From Paenibacillaceae bacterium (GTDB taxonomy: Bacteria > Bacillota > Bacilli > Paenibacillales > Paenibacillaceae): 64,000 bases of DNA. Position numbers and translations under genes: made by a program. Under the pieces are notes generated by a model. It was not told the origin of the DNA. It saw only the letters and a program-made list of their open reading frames with translations, and ran no database searches. This document shows, in pieces, positions 25,609 to 33,840 of the stretch (the stretch's first letter is position 1; each line of letters opens with the position of its first letter). The stretch is from positions 1 to 64,000 of the forward strand of contig REGQ01000011.1 of the NCBI GenBank assembly GCA_004134985.1, read 5' to 3'.

Positions 25609-26613
25609 TTAACCGGACAATATGAAGCGGTGAGGCACACGATGCTTTTCACTGTAGCCATCCGTTTCCCGTTCGGAGGAGAGCGCTTCCGTCGGACAGG
25701 CGACCACGCATTTCAGACAGCCTTTGCAGTATTGATAATCAATGCCCTGCAGCATCATTTGCAAGCGTCCTTTCTTGTCCGGCTGCTCGTCCCAGACGAA
25801 GCAGAAATCCGGACAAGCGGTATCGCAAGCAGCACAATGAATGCACTTGTCTTCATGAAAATGCGGCATCATCCCCTGTCTGGATATGCTGAGATCTTTC
25901 AAAATACTGTTCCCGGGATTCGTGATCATCCCGCCGAGCGGCTGCGTGTTGTAGCCGAGCACAGGAATATCCCAGCGGGTCGGCTGCGGCATAGCCAAGC
26001 CTTCCGGAAGCTCAAAGCGTTGAAACTGCACTTCATCATAACCGCGCTCAAATGTGCGCAGCGCAGGCGCCACAGCCTGCGGGTATTTCTTCTCCAGCGA
26101 CTTGCGGATAATCGTCTTCATGCTCTCCGCATCCAAAAAGTCGCATAAGCGAAACAATGCGCCGAGCATCGCCATATTGACGCGGTTCTGCTCTTCGAGC
26201 GCGATGCCGGTCGCGTCGATGACCGCGATGGTACCGCTCAACAAGTTCAGTTTCTCCTTCAGCTGTTCCGGCGTTTTCGCTGAATTGACCAGCACGATGC
26301 TGTCCTCATATGCCCCGCTGACCACATTGACCGTTTTGGAGAGATTTTCATGAAACACGCCGATAATGTGGGGTCTTTCTACAGGTGTTGTGTCCCGGAT
26401 GTTGGTGTGAAGATCACAGAACCGGATGTGCGCCTTCACAGGCGAGCCTTTCTTCTCGGAGCCGTAAGACGAGAAACTCACACCATTGAAACCGCTTCCA
26501 ACAACACCTGCTTCAGCCAGCATTTTGCCTGCAAGATTTGCTCCCAACCCTCCGATCGATTCCAGCCGAATTTCAAAAAAACCAAGTTCATTTTGTTTGG
26601 GAAGAACCGGCAA
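25609..26613 (-). CDS. 2-oxoacid:ferredoxin oxidoreductase, fused gamma and delta (ferredoxin) subunits
   Basis: The N-terminal two thirds are the gamma domain (FEIRLESIGGLGANLAGKML, SYGSEKKGSPVKAHIRF). The C-terminal 90 residues are a two-cluster ferredoxin-like delta domain: CIHCAACDTACP and CKGCLKCVVACP. I start at the TTG at 26613, because GGGAG sits 8 nt before it; the ATG at 26631 six codons earlier has no site and overlaps that Shine-Dalgarno. It precedes the alpha/beta fusion and completes the enzyme, giving a two-protein complex in which all four classic subunits are paired by fusion. The clusters should relay electrons to an external ferredoxin, not encoded here. Confidence 0.85.
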   Translation of the reverse strand: MPVLPKQNELGFFEIRLESIGGLGANLAGKMLAEAGVVGSGFNGVSFSSYGSEKKGSPVKAHIRFCDLHTNIRDTTPVERPHIIGVFHENLSKTVNVVSGAYEDSIVLVNSAKTPEQLKEKLNLLSGTIAVIDATGIALEEQNRVNMAMLGALFRLCDFLDAESMKTIIRKSLEKKYPQAVAPALRTFERGYDEVQFQRFELPEGLAMPQPTRWDIPVLGYNTQPLGGMITNPGNSILKDLSISRQGMMPHFHEDKCIHCAACDTACPDFCFVWDEQPDKKGRLQMMLQGIDYQYCKGCLKCVVACPTEALSSERETDGYSEKHRVPHRFILSG

Positions 26614-26719
26614 TTCGCTCACTCCCTTCATGAAATCAGAATAGTCGAAAAATTACAATTATTAGTATACCAGCTAATTGGCAATGATCATAGCCTATTA
26701 TTACGCATTATGCGCAAAC

Positions 26720-26756
26720 CCTTGACAGGGACTGTGCACAGCCCCTGCGCTCAAGG
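26720..26756 (-). terminator. Hairpin at the end of the second SDR gene
   Basis: CCTTGA/TCAAGG and CAGGG/CCCTG form a stem around the perfect palindrome CTGTGCACAG (26732-26741), with a CGC bulge. It overlaps the SDR stop codon. The minus-strand downstream sequence is only weakly T-rich. Confidence 0.4.
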
Positions 26757-27554
26757 TTCATAGATCATCTTGCGCGTCATGCCTCCGTCAACCGTCAGAT
26801 TGATGCCTGTCACAAAATCATTATCCGGATCGGTGAGATAGAAGCAGGCGCGTACGATATCTTCCGGACGGCCTACCCTGCCGATCAGATGCTGCTGATG
26901 GTCGATATCGCGCAGGGCGTCATAGTCGCCTGTTTCAATCCACCCCGGACTGATGCAGTTGACCCGGATTCGCTCGGGGCCGAGGGAAACAGCCATTGCA
27001 TGCGTCAATGCGACAATTCCGCCCTTGGAGGCCGCATAGGCTTCTGAATTCGGCTCAGACATCGCTGCTCTCGTCGAGGCAATGTTGACGATTGCGCCTC
27101 CGAAGCCCCGCTCGCGCATGACTTTCGCCGCCTCGCGCGAATAGAGAAACGTCCCCCTGAGATTCGTATTAATGACATCGTCCCATTCTTGCCACTCCAG
27201 CTCCAGGGGACTTTTCCAAATGCCAAAGCCGGCATTATTGATCAGTACGTCAACCCCGCCGAACAAACCGACAGCCGCAGCGATGACTTGCCTGGCCGTA
27301 TCCGGATCGCGCAAATCCGCGGTCATCGTCACCGTATGCTTCGTGCTGCCTGTCTCACTTCCATGCTCAATCGCTGCCTTCACTTGCTGAAGGCCGACTT
27401 CATCGCGGTCAACAAGCATTAACCGATAGCCTGCCTGATGGTAGGCTTGCGCCAAAGCTGCTCCAATTCCTCCGCCTGCTCCGGTAATAACCGCTGTCGG
27501 CCTTACTCTTCCTTCTTCCCCGCTATTTGTGTTTAATTGCCCCGTACGCTGCAT
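26751..27554 (-). CDS. SDR-family NAD(P)-dependent oxidoreductase
   Basis: A classical SDR of 267 residues with TGAGGGIG near residue 24, INNAGFG, the catalytic Ser in NIASTRAA and an intact Tyr-Lys pair in YAASKGG. The C-terminal NLTVDGGMT is standard. This contrasts with the SDR at 16693, which lacks the Tyr and Lys. AGGAGG lies 7 nt before the ATG. It follows the APC permease by 115 bp on the same strand and precedes the 2-oxoacid:ferredoxin oxidoreductase genes; whether they are co-transcribed is uncertain because a hairpin lies at its end. The N-terminal 16 residues are longer than usual and polar. The substrate is unknown. Confidence 0.85.
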   Translation of the reverse strand: MQRTGQLNTNSGEEGRVRPTAVITGAGGGIGAALAQAYHQAGYRLMLVDRDEVGLQQVKAAIEHGSETGSTKHTVTMTADLRDPDTARQVIAAAVGLFGGVDVLINNAGFGIWKSPLELEWQEWDDVINTNLRGTFLYSREAAKVMRERGFGGAIVNIASTRAAMSEPNSEAYAASKGGIVALTHAMAVSLGPERIRVNCISPGWIETGDYDALRDIDHQQHLIGRVGRPEDIVRACFYLTDPDNDFVTGINLTVDGGMTRKMIYEP

Positions 27555-27669
27555 GAGTTGCCCTCCTCTTGCTCTGCCTGTGCCGCTGCACGAGCATTGC
27601 CCGCAGCGTCAACCGGCAGATGTTGCTCATATTATAATATGAATGGCAGCACGGGGCAATTGTTCTGCA

Positions 27670-29325
27670 TCAGAATTGCCGATAGGACTTCTCGACACGG
27701 ATCATCTCCTCCGGGGTGGGCGACAGTTGCATGCCAACGTACTGCTGACCGTTCCATATCTTTCTCACTGCCTGGAACAGCGCCGCCAAGGCGAGGAGCG
27801 CGGCGATGCCTCCCGCAGCTGCAGCGCTCAAAAACACGGCAGCAGCGACGGTCGTGGCCGACAGCCATAGAAAGGCAAGCCAGTGCACTGGCAAGCTGAA
27901 TGCCCCCAGGCTCCATACCCGATTTAATAGCAGCTGCCGGTATTCTTCCTTAGCCCGCATCAATCTGAGACCGATCGGGATAGCGGCCGAGCCATTCAGG
28001 CAAATAATGCACCATGCCGTCCAAAACGGCGGCAGCACCGCCATATTCTGACTGTGCCATGGAATGATGCCGCTTGCGGCAGCCATCGCCAGCATAGCGA
28101 CAATGCCGAAGACCGCCATAATCCGCTTGGGTGTCTGATGCTTGACGCTGACCGCGGCCATCCAGCGGCTTAACTGGGACCTGCCATCGCGATGGTAGGC
28201 GAACCACATCCGGGAACTCGTATTCACAATGCCGAGCCCGCTGCTCCACAGCGATAGAATAATGCCGATGAACAACAGTGTGTTCATAACCGGATTCCAG
28301 GCTCCCCACAAGCTGACCGTGAGCGCCAGGAAACTGGTATTTTCCAGGTGAAAGCCCGGCAATCCGCCTGCTGCCATTACAATGTAGGCAAACAATATAT
28401 AACCGAACACAAATCCGTAGGCTGCAGTAAGGTAAATGCTCCAGGGAGCATGAACTTTTGGGTTATACGTCTCTTCTGTCGTATAGGCTGCCGCATCGCC
28501 CCCCATAAATAATCGTTGAATCAGCACCAAGGCAAGCACAATCTGGACAAGACCTGTTTTTCCGCTTCCCTCCGGTCCAAGCGCGAACAAATATTCCACT
28601 GGCTGCAAGTAAGGGCCGATCGTCCATGCCAATCCGCCAATGATGGCGACAATGAGGCCGATTTGCAGCCAGACCCCGCAGGATGTCAGCCAGTGAAGCC
28701 AGTACACGCCCCGGGAGGAAACAAGCAGTTGTGTTCCCAGCACCAGCACGCCCACTGCAAGCATCGAGAGCGAGCTTGACCTATAGCCGAGCCAAGCTGC
28801 CAGCAGAGAATCGATAAGCACAGCGGCAATGCCGTTAATGATCAGCAGCAGCCCGATGTCCCCTGCCCCGCGAAGCGCTGCCGCGGCCCATGCCCATGCC
28901 TTGCCCCCGGCAGCCCGTGACCAGTGGTACACCCCGCCAGAGGTCGGCATTGCGGAGGCGAGTTCCGCCGCCGCCGCGGCCACGAGCAGGGCAAACAGCG
29001 AAACCAGCGGCCAGCCGATGCCGAATGTCCACGGTCCGCCGAACCCGTACATCGGTCCGAAGTAAAGCGCAGCGCCGGAGATGACGGACATGGTAGTAAA
29101 GGAAACGCCAAATGAGCCGAAGCCGTTCAGATAGCGGCGCAGCTGCTGTGCATAGCCCAATTTATTCAGTGCGTATTTATCTTCCTTGAACTGGAGGTAC
29201 TTGTCTTGTGTCCGGTAATTCCAATGTCGCGAGTGCTTCGTCTGGCTTTGGACGAAAAAAGCAATGAGCAAACCGATGCCGCAAACCGATGCAAACAGCA
29301 GGATGCCGCCAAGCACATTATACAT
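27670..29325 (-). CDS. APC-superfamily amino acid permease
   Basis: About 551 residues with an N-terminal hydrophobic anchor and then the 12-helix APC fold. Family landmarks are GFGSFGVSFTTMSVISG (helix 1 unwound region), the SAMPTSGGVYHWSR segment of helix 3, and GGDAAAYTTEETYNPKVHAP after helix 6. These fit the GABA/choline/amino-acid-choline group of permeases. An unusual feature is the extra first helix and the 30-residue charged linker (TKHSRHWNYRTQDKY) before the fold. I start at the ATG at 29325, with a GGGGGG site 8 nt upstream, instead of the GTG three codons earlier. The substrate is probably an amine or amino acid. A noncoding stretch and the terminator of an ABC gene lie upstream. 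Confidence 0.8.
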   Translation of the reverse strand: MYNVLGGILLFASVCGIGLLIAFFVQSQTKHSRHWNYRTQDKYLQFKEDKYALNKLGYAQQLRRYLNGFGSFGVSFTTMSVISGAALYFGPMYGFGGPWTFGIGWPLVSLFALLVAAAAAELASAMPTSGGVYHWSRAAGGKAWAWAAAALRGAGDIGLLLIINGIAAVLIDSLLAAWLGYRSSSLSMLAVGVLVLGTQLLVSSRGVYWLHWLTSCGVWLQIGLIVAIIGGLAWTIGPYLQPVEYLFALGPEGSGKTGLVQIVLALVLIQRLFMGGDAAAYTTEETYNPKVHAPWSIYLTAAYGFVFGYILFAYIVMAAGGLPGFHLENTSFLALTVSLWGAWNPVMNTLLFIGIILSLWSSGLGIVNTSSRMWFAYHRDGRSQLSRWMAAVSVKHQTPKRIMAVFGIVAMLAMAAASGIIPWHSQNMAVLPPFWTAWCIICLNGSAAIPIGLRLMRAKEEYRQLLLNRVWSLGAFSLPVHWLAFLWLSATTVAAAVFLSAAAAGGIAALLALAALFQAVRKIWNGQQYVGMQLSPTPEEMIRVEKSYRQF

Positions 29326-29416
29326 TCTGCACACCCCCCACCTCTAATCCTATGAGGGTAGCTGCAAGTTCAGCACACTTTGTACTGGGCTCATATGAAG
29401 GTTTATATAATACGCA

Positions 29417-29461
29417 TAAAAAAAGGTTAAACCCTGCGAACAACCGGCGCGTGGTTTAACC
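29417..29461 (-). terminator. Terminator of the PhnC-like ABC gene
   Basis: GGTTAAACC (complement of 29453-29461) pairs with GGTTTAACC (complement of 29425-29433) on the minus strand and is followed by a run of T. It lies 10 bp after the stop codon. Confidence 0.8.
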
Positions 29462-29471
29462 CTGATGGTAT

Positions 29472-30197
29472 TTAGAGCAGCATTCTTTCCCTTGACGTCA
29501 TACGGCGGCCGCGAATATCCAGCACCAGATTTCCCTGATTCAGACCAAGTATCCGGTCAGCGAACCGTTCCGCCAGTTCCCCCTGATGCATAACCGCGAT
29601 AACAGTAATCCCCTGATTTTTGCACAACGCTTTCAAATCCGTCAATATTTTCTCGGCCGAATGCGGGTCAAGACCCGATACCGGCTCATCGGCAAGAATA
29701 ACCTTGGCGCCATGGACAAGCGCCCGGGCAATTGCAACCCGCTGCTTCTCCCCGCCGCTCATCTTTCCGGTTTTTTGACGCGCCTTGTCGAGCAGCCCAA
29801 GCTTCTCCAGCGTATCCATTGCACCCATATAGTCGTCATTGCGCACCATGCCGGTCAACATCCGCCAGGCCGGTGTTTGGTAGCGCGTGCCGATCAGCAC
29901 ATTTTTCAAGGAAGTTTTATTTTCGTTCAGCATCGGCTTTTCTTCCAGAAAAGCAAACTCCCGGCGGATTTTTCTAAGTCCGGCCAAGGAGCTTTTCAAT
30001 ATATCGGTTCCATCAACCAAATAGCGTCCCTTGCTCCACTTCTCTCTTAGCGCCAAACATTTCAGCAGCATGGACTTGCCGCTGCCGCTCGTCCCAACAA
30101 CGGCAACAAACTCGCCGGGTTCGACTGTGAAGTTCAGATCGCTAAGCACTTTCGGACCGTTAGGGATTATTTTGGTCAAATATTCTACCTTAATCAT
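29472..30197 (-). CDS. Orphan ABC transporter ATP-binding protein (PhnC-like)
   Basis: A 241-residue ABC ATPase with Walker A GTSGSGKSM, Q-loop replaced by a Glu-rich FLEEKP segment, signature MSGGEKQRVA, Walker B VILADEPVSGLD and H-loop VMHQGE. The insert between Walker A and the signature (RYQTPAWRMLTG) resembles phosphonate-type PhnC ATPases. No permease or binding protein gene adjoins it, and it has its own terminator, so it is a single gene. It may energise a permease encoded elsewhere or act in regulation. A substrate cannot be inferred. Confidence 0.75.
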   Translation of the reverse strand: MIKVEYLTKIIPNGPKVLSDLNFTVEPGEFVAVVGTSGSGKSMLLKCLALREKWSKGRYLVDGTDILKSSLAGLRKIRREFAFLEEKPMLNENKTSLKNVLIGTRYQTPAWRMLTGMVRNDDYMGAMDTLEKLGLLDKARQKTGKMSGGEKQRVAIARALVHGAKVILADEPVSGLDPHSAEKILTDLKALCKNQGITVIAVMHQGELAERFADRILGLNQGNLVLDIRGRRMTSRERMLL

Positions 30198-30258
30198 AGC
30201 AAGTGCTCCTTTGTCTTCTATATTTCTATATTTCTAGTTTACGGGAAAGAAAAAATAC

Positions 30259-30287
30259 TTTCCACCCGAACAAATGTTTGTTATACT
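30259..30287 (+). promoter_or_regulatory. Promoter of the 73-aa small gene
   Basis: A -35-like TTTCCA (30259-30264) and a -10 TATACT (30282-30287) are 17 bp apart. The spacer contains a LexA-type box (30267-30280), the usual position for repression. Confidence 0.5.
30267..30280. promoter_or_regulatory. LexA-type (SOS) operator 1
   Basis: CGAACAAATGTTTG matches the Firmicute LexA palindrome CGAACATATGTTCG at 12 of 14 positions and agrees with CGAACRNRYGTTY. It lies between the -35 and -10 of the promoter for the 73-aa gene. Confidence 0.6.
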
Positions 30288-30293
30288 ATAAAC

Positions 30294-30307
30294 AGAACAT
30301 ATGCTCT
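30294..30307. promoter_or_regulatory. Possible second LexA-type operator
   Basis: AGAACATATGCTCT, centre 27 bp from the first box, keeps the GAACATATG core but differs at three of 14 positions. It sits just downstream of the -10, near the probable transcription start. Confidence 0.35.
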
Positions 30308-30340
30308 GTTATTCACATTTTGCGAGGGGGAGAGATCATC

Positions 30341-30562
30341 ATGCATAACTGCGAAATTTTTCGATTTATTGAGAAGCATCGTCCATTTCGGGACTTGACC
30401 TTCAAGTTCTATGCGGACGGAAGGTTGACGATTATTGATAATGTGTCGGAAGAGGTGGTCTCGCCCCGTGAACTGAAGGGCGCTTGTCATGATTTCTATG
30501 TACGCAAGCGAATCGCCTTTATCAAGAACGACCTGGCTGCCAAATGCATGAAATATGCATAA
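30341..30562 (+). CDS. Small protein of unknown function under apparent SOS control (73 aa)
   Basis: The start at 30341 is set by GGGGGAG 8 nt before the ATG; the frame extends upstream to 30203 but only through the promoter. The product MHNCEIFRFIEKHRPFRDLT... is basic at its C-terminus (YVRKRIAFIKNDLAAKCMKY), has two cysteines near the ends (positions 4 and about 69), a beta-rich middle (LTFKFYADGRLTIIDN) and no signal peptide or membrane helix. I recognise no domain. It is not like YneA, which carries a membrane helix and a LysM domain. The LexA-like boxes over its promoter suggest induction by DNA damage. It has its own terminator at 30578-30612, so it is a monocistron. Confidence 0.65.
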   Translation: MHNCEIFRFIEKHRPFRDLTFKFYADGRLTIIDNVSEEVVSPRELKGACHDFYVRKRIAFIKNDLAAKCMKYA

Positions 30563-30577
30563 ATAATTATATTTTCA

Positions 30578-30612
30578 GAAACAGGGGACTCAGGTTCCCT
30601 GTTTCTTTGTTT
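30578..30612 (+). terminator. Terminator of the 73-aa gene
   Basis: GAAACAGGG (30578-30586) and CCCTGTTTC (30597-30605) form a perfect 9-bp stem followed by TTTGTTT. Confidence 0.8.
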
Positions 30613-30672
30613 ATGAAAGGCTGTAATGCGCTGCAATACACCCAAAATGTATGACTGGAAAGCAATCGCTGT

Positions 30673-30701
30673 TTGACGCTGACGTCAGGATCAGGTAGAT
30701 T
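30673..30701 (+). promoter_or_regulatory. Promoter of the HAD hydrolase gene
   Basis: TTGACG (30673-30678) and TAGATT (30696-30701) are 17 bp apart, about 50 bp upstream of the ATG at 30753. Confidence 0.4.
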
Positions 30702-30752
30702 GTTGTTATACCGCTTAAAAAGCGGGATCATCACAAAGGGGCATGACCGCTT

Positions 30753-31484
30753 ATGAAGCAAACTATTTTATTTGATTTGGACGATACGTTAATCCACTGC
30801 AACAAATACTTTTATTTAACCATTGACAAGTTTATTGCCCAAATGGAAGACTGGTTCTCGCCATACGGCATCGAAGGCCCCGACATTCGCAAGAAGCAAA
30901 TGGATATTGATGTGCAGGCCATTCACTTATTCGGCTTTAAACGCGACCACTTCCCTGAATCTTTTATCGAAGCCTACCGCTTCTACTGCGATCAGACAGG
31001 ACGCAAGCGTCTGGATACAGATGAGAAGTGGCTCTGGACCCTTGGACGCGGCGTATTCGACGCTGTAGCTGAACCTTACCCGTACATGCAGGAAACGCTT
31101 GATAAACTCGCTTCGGATGGGCATGAGCTTCACCTTTATACCGGAGGAGAACTGTTTATCCAGCACCGCAAAATCGAGCGACTGCAGCTTGAGCGCTATT
31201 TCGAAAGCCGTATCTATGTCCGCCAGCATAAAAATAACGAAGCGCTGGAAAATATTTTGGCCGAAGGACGGTTTGACCGGGATCATACCTGGATGATCGG
31301 CAATTCTATTCGGACAGATATCGTCCCCGCCCTCACCGCGGGCATTCATGCCATTCATATGAAGAGCGAAGCCGAATGGTCCTATAATGTCATTCAAATC
31401 GATGTGCAACCGCGAGGAGCTTTCTTCACGCTCCAAAAGCTGATTGAAGTGCCGGATACGATCCATCAATACGTCAGGCGTTAA
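30753..31484 (+). CDS. HAD-family hydrolase
   Basis: A 243-residue haloacid-dehalogenase-type phosphatase. Motif I is ILFDLDDTLIH with the nucleophile Asp and general-acid Asp; motif II is probably LYTGG near residue 130; motif III Lys is in IYVRQHKNNE, and motif IV is WMIGNSIRTDIVPAL. The cap region lies between motifs I and II. Substrates of such enzymes range from sugar phosphates to nucleotides and cannot be told here. AAAGGGG lies 11 nt before the ATG. It converges on topB, with stop codons 6 bp apart. Confidence 0.82.
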   Translation: MKQTILFDLDDTLIHCNKYFYLTIDKFIAQMEDWFSPYGIEGPDIRKKQMDIDVQAIHLFGFKRDHFPESFIEAYRFYCDQTGRKRLDTDEKWLWTLGRGVFDAVAEPYPYMQETLDKLASDGHELHLYTGGELFIQHRKIERLQLERYFESRIYVRQHKNNEALENILAEGRFDRDHTWMIGNSIRTDIVPALTAGIHAIHMKSEAEWSYNVIQIDVQPRGAFFTLQKLIEVPDTIHQYVRR

Positions 31485-31490
31485 CCTGGA

Positions 31491-33824
31491 CTAGTCCTCG
31501 TACTGAACGGTAAGCTCCCCGCTATTGGAATTATGCAGCACAAATCTGCCTTTGCTGGTGTCTCCATTGCTTTGTTTAAAAGAAAGTTTGCCTGTCGTCC
31601 CTTTTACAGCAAGCGATTTGGCCATCGCCGCTGTAACCGTCTTCCCGGACTGCTGCTTCCAAATAACAAAGGTGCAGCCGTCTCGATAAGCGGTACAGCC
31701 GAATCCCCGCTTGCCTTCGATCATCTGCCCATTACAGCCTCTTCTTGGACAAGGAGCAAGCGCAGTGAGCTGCGCTGAAGCGGCAGTAGCGCTGCTGCTT
31801 CCCGGGACCGCTTTGCCTGGAGGCTGTCCATTGCTGGAAGCGTTACCCCGAGTGCTGCTCCGGACGCTGCTGGTCCTTGGCGTCTTGGCGGCCCCGGAGG
31901 GTTTCTGCCCGTCTTTGACCGGCGATGTCTTTCTTCCGCGCGCACTTTGCTGCGTCCCTTCCTCCTGTTGAAACAGTGATGGCGCAGCCTGCTGCTGCTC
32001 GCGCACCTTGTCGACCACCATCACAGCGAATTGCTTCACTTTGGCGATAAACTGCTCATCGGAGGCCGCTCCTTTGGAGATTTCATGGAGCCGCTGCTCC
32101 CACCTGCCGGTCATTTCCGGCGATGCCAACAGTTCAACCCCTGCTCCGCGAATCAATTCGATGGCCGCCGAGCCTTTGGCCGTCATCTCAAGCCGCTTGC
32201 CAGTCAGCGTAATATAGCCCACCTGCTTCAAGCGCTCAATGGTGGCCGCTCGCGTTGCCGGCGTACCTAAGCCGGTATCCTTCATCGCTTCCTTAAGCTC
32301 ATCATCCTCAATTGCTTTTCCTGCCGTCTCCATAGCTTTCAATAAAGTACCCTCAGTAAACGGCTTGGGAGGCTGGGTTGCTTTCTCCTTCGCCTCAGCT
32401 TCAGCACAATGTACTGGATCGGCCGGATCGACGGCAAAAGCGCCGCCCGTAATCAGCTCTTCCTCGGCTTCGTCCGTATCCTCTTTCTTCCTTCTGGATT
32501 TCGGCTTCTGCTCGTCCGCATCCTGACCACCCATGACCACTTTCCATCCCGGGTCCATCTCCTGCTTTACTTTTGTCTTGAAGGTTTCCTCCGCAACAAC
32601 CGTAAGCACTTCATGATTTTTATATTGCGCAGGCGGGTAGTAATGGGACAAAAAACGCCGAACGATCAAATCATATATTTTCTGCTCATCCGCAGACAGC
32701 GTGCCCGCTTTTTTTGGCGTTGGAATAATGGCATGGTGATCCTCAACCTTCGCAGGGTTGCATACGCCCCGGTTGCCTTTATGTACGCGCCCTGGATCTG
32801 CTCCATCGGCAAGCGGCTTGTAAGAGGTATTTTGCAGCATCTGGAGCGCTTTGCCCATCACCGGAATATTTTCCTCTGTAACGTAATTGGAATTGGTTCG
32901 CGGGTAGCTGATCACTTTATGCTTTTCATACAGCGCCTGGGCGACATCAAGCGTCTTCTTCGCGGAAAAACCGAACTTGCCGTTTGCATCGCGCTGCAGC
33001 ATTGTCAGATCATACAACCGGTAAGGATACTCCTTGGACTCGGTCACTTCATAGGAAAGAATGGCGCCCTGCTTTCCTTTCACCTTCGCTGCCAGCTGTG
33101 CCGCCTGTTCGGGATCTGTAATCCGGTCACCCTGCCAAACACCTTTGTAGCTGCCGCGCGCTTGTTCAAACAATGCATGAATCACATAAAATTTCTCCGA
33201 TTGGAAAGCGGCAATCTCCCGGTGCCTGTCGTACAACAATGCAAGCACGGGCGTTTGTACACGGCCGACCGACAACAGTGTACGGTGGCGAATCGTAAAA
33301 GCGCGGGAAGCATTCATGCCGATTAGCCAGTCTGCTTCACTGCGCGCCCTCGCCGCTTTGGTAAGCGGATCATAGTCTGTGTCGCTGCGGAGGCTGGCAA
33401 AGCCGCGGCGGATCGTATCCGGCGTCAGATCGGATATCCACAGGCGGTCTACCGGCTGCTTCAGTTTCAAATATTGCCGGATAAGATGGAAAATAAGCTG
33501 TCCCTCCCGCCCGGCATCGCAAGCATTGACAAGTTTGCCGCAGCGCTTGGCCAAATCGCCGATTACCTTCAACTGGTCTTTGGTCCTGGGGTTCGGCCAT
33601 AGTTTAAAGCGATCAGGAATAATCGGCAAATCCGCCGCATTCCACTTCTTGTATCGCGGGTCGTAGTGATCAGGCTCGGCCAGACTGACGAGGTGCCCGA
33701 TCGCCCACGTAATGATATATTGTTCGCCCTCCAGATGGGTACGGCGATTTTGAGCTTTCGGTTCAAGAACAGCGGCAATCGTTCTGCCCATGTCCGGTTT
33801 TTCAGCTATAATTAATGTTTTCAA
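31491..33824 (-). CDS. topB: DNA topoisomerase III
   Basis: A type IA topoisomerase of 777 residues. The Toprim domain begins TLIIAEKPDMGR and includes CDAGREGQLIFHLI; the active Tyr is in ISYPRTNSNYV (about residue 305); type IA domains follow, then a low-complexity Ser/Ala/Gln-rich linker (about 650-700) and a C-terminal zinc-finger-like module with CPRRGCNGQM...CTAYRDGCTFVIW. I start at the TTG at 33824: GTGAGGG lies 8 nt upstream and the sequence then begins LKTLIIAEKP, the family N-terminus. The longer open frame would overlap the next gene upstream by 86 bp. TopB decatenates DNA and resolves recombination intermediates. The gap to the upstream membrane glucosaminidase-like gene is 16 bp, so they are probably co-transcribed. 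Confidence 0.9.
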   Translation of the reverse strand: MKTLIIAEKPDMGRTIAAVLEPKAQNRRTHLEGEQYIITWAIGHLVSLAEPDHYDPRYKKWNAADLPIIPDRFKLWPNPRTKDQLKVIGDLAKRCGKLVNACDAGREGQLIFHLIRQYLKLKQPVDRLWISDLTPDTIRRGFASLRSDTDYDPLTKAARARSEADWLIGMNASRAFTIRHRTLLSVGRVQTPVLALLYDRHREIAAFQSEKFYVIHALFEQARGSYKGVWQGDRITDPEQAAQLAAKVKGKQGAILSYEVTESKEYPYRLYDLTMLQRDANGKFGFSAKKTLDVAQALYEKHKVISYPRTNSNYVTEENIPVMGKALQMLQNTSYKPLADGADPGRVHKGNRGVCNPAKVEDHHAIIPTPKKAGTLSADEQKIYDLIVRRFLSHYYPPAQYKNHEVLTVVAEETFKTKVKQEMDPGWKVVMGGQDADEQKPKSRRKKEDTDEAEEELITGGAFAVDPADPVHCAEAEAKEKATQPPKPFTEGTLLKAMETAGKAIEDDELKEAMKDTGLGTPATRAATIERLKQVGYITLTGKRLEMTAKGSAAIELIRGAGVELLASPEMTGRWEQRLHEISKGAASDEQFIAKVKQFAVMVVDKVREQQQAAPSLFQQEEGTQQSARGRKTSPVKDGQKPSGAAKTPRTSSVRSSTRGNASSNGQPPGKAVPGSSSATAASAQLTALAPCPRRGCNGQMIEGKRGFGCTAYRDGCTFVIWKQQSGKTVTAAMAKSLAVKGTTGKLSFKQSNGDTSKGRFVLHNSNSGELTVQYED

Positions 33825-33840
33825 TCCGTCTTCCCTCACC

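Noticed and set aside
32409-33326. 305-codon plus-strand frame opposite topB
   Set aside because: It is antisense to a well-supported topoisomerase gene and shows no domain of its own.
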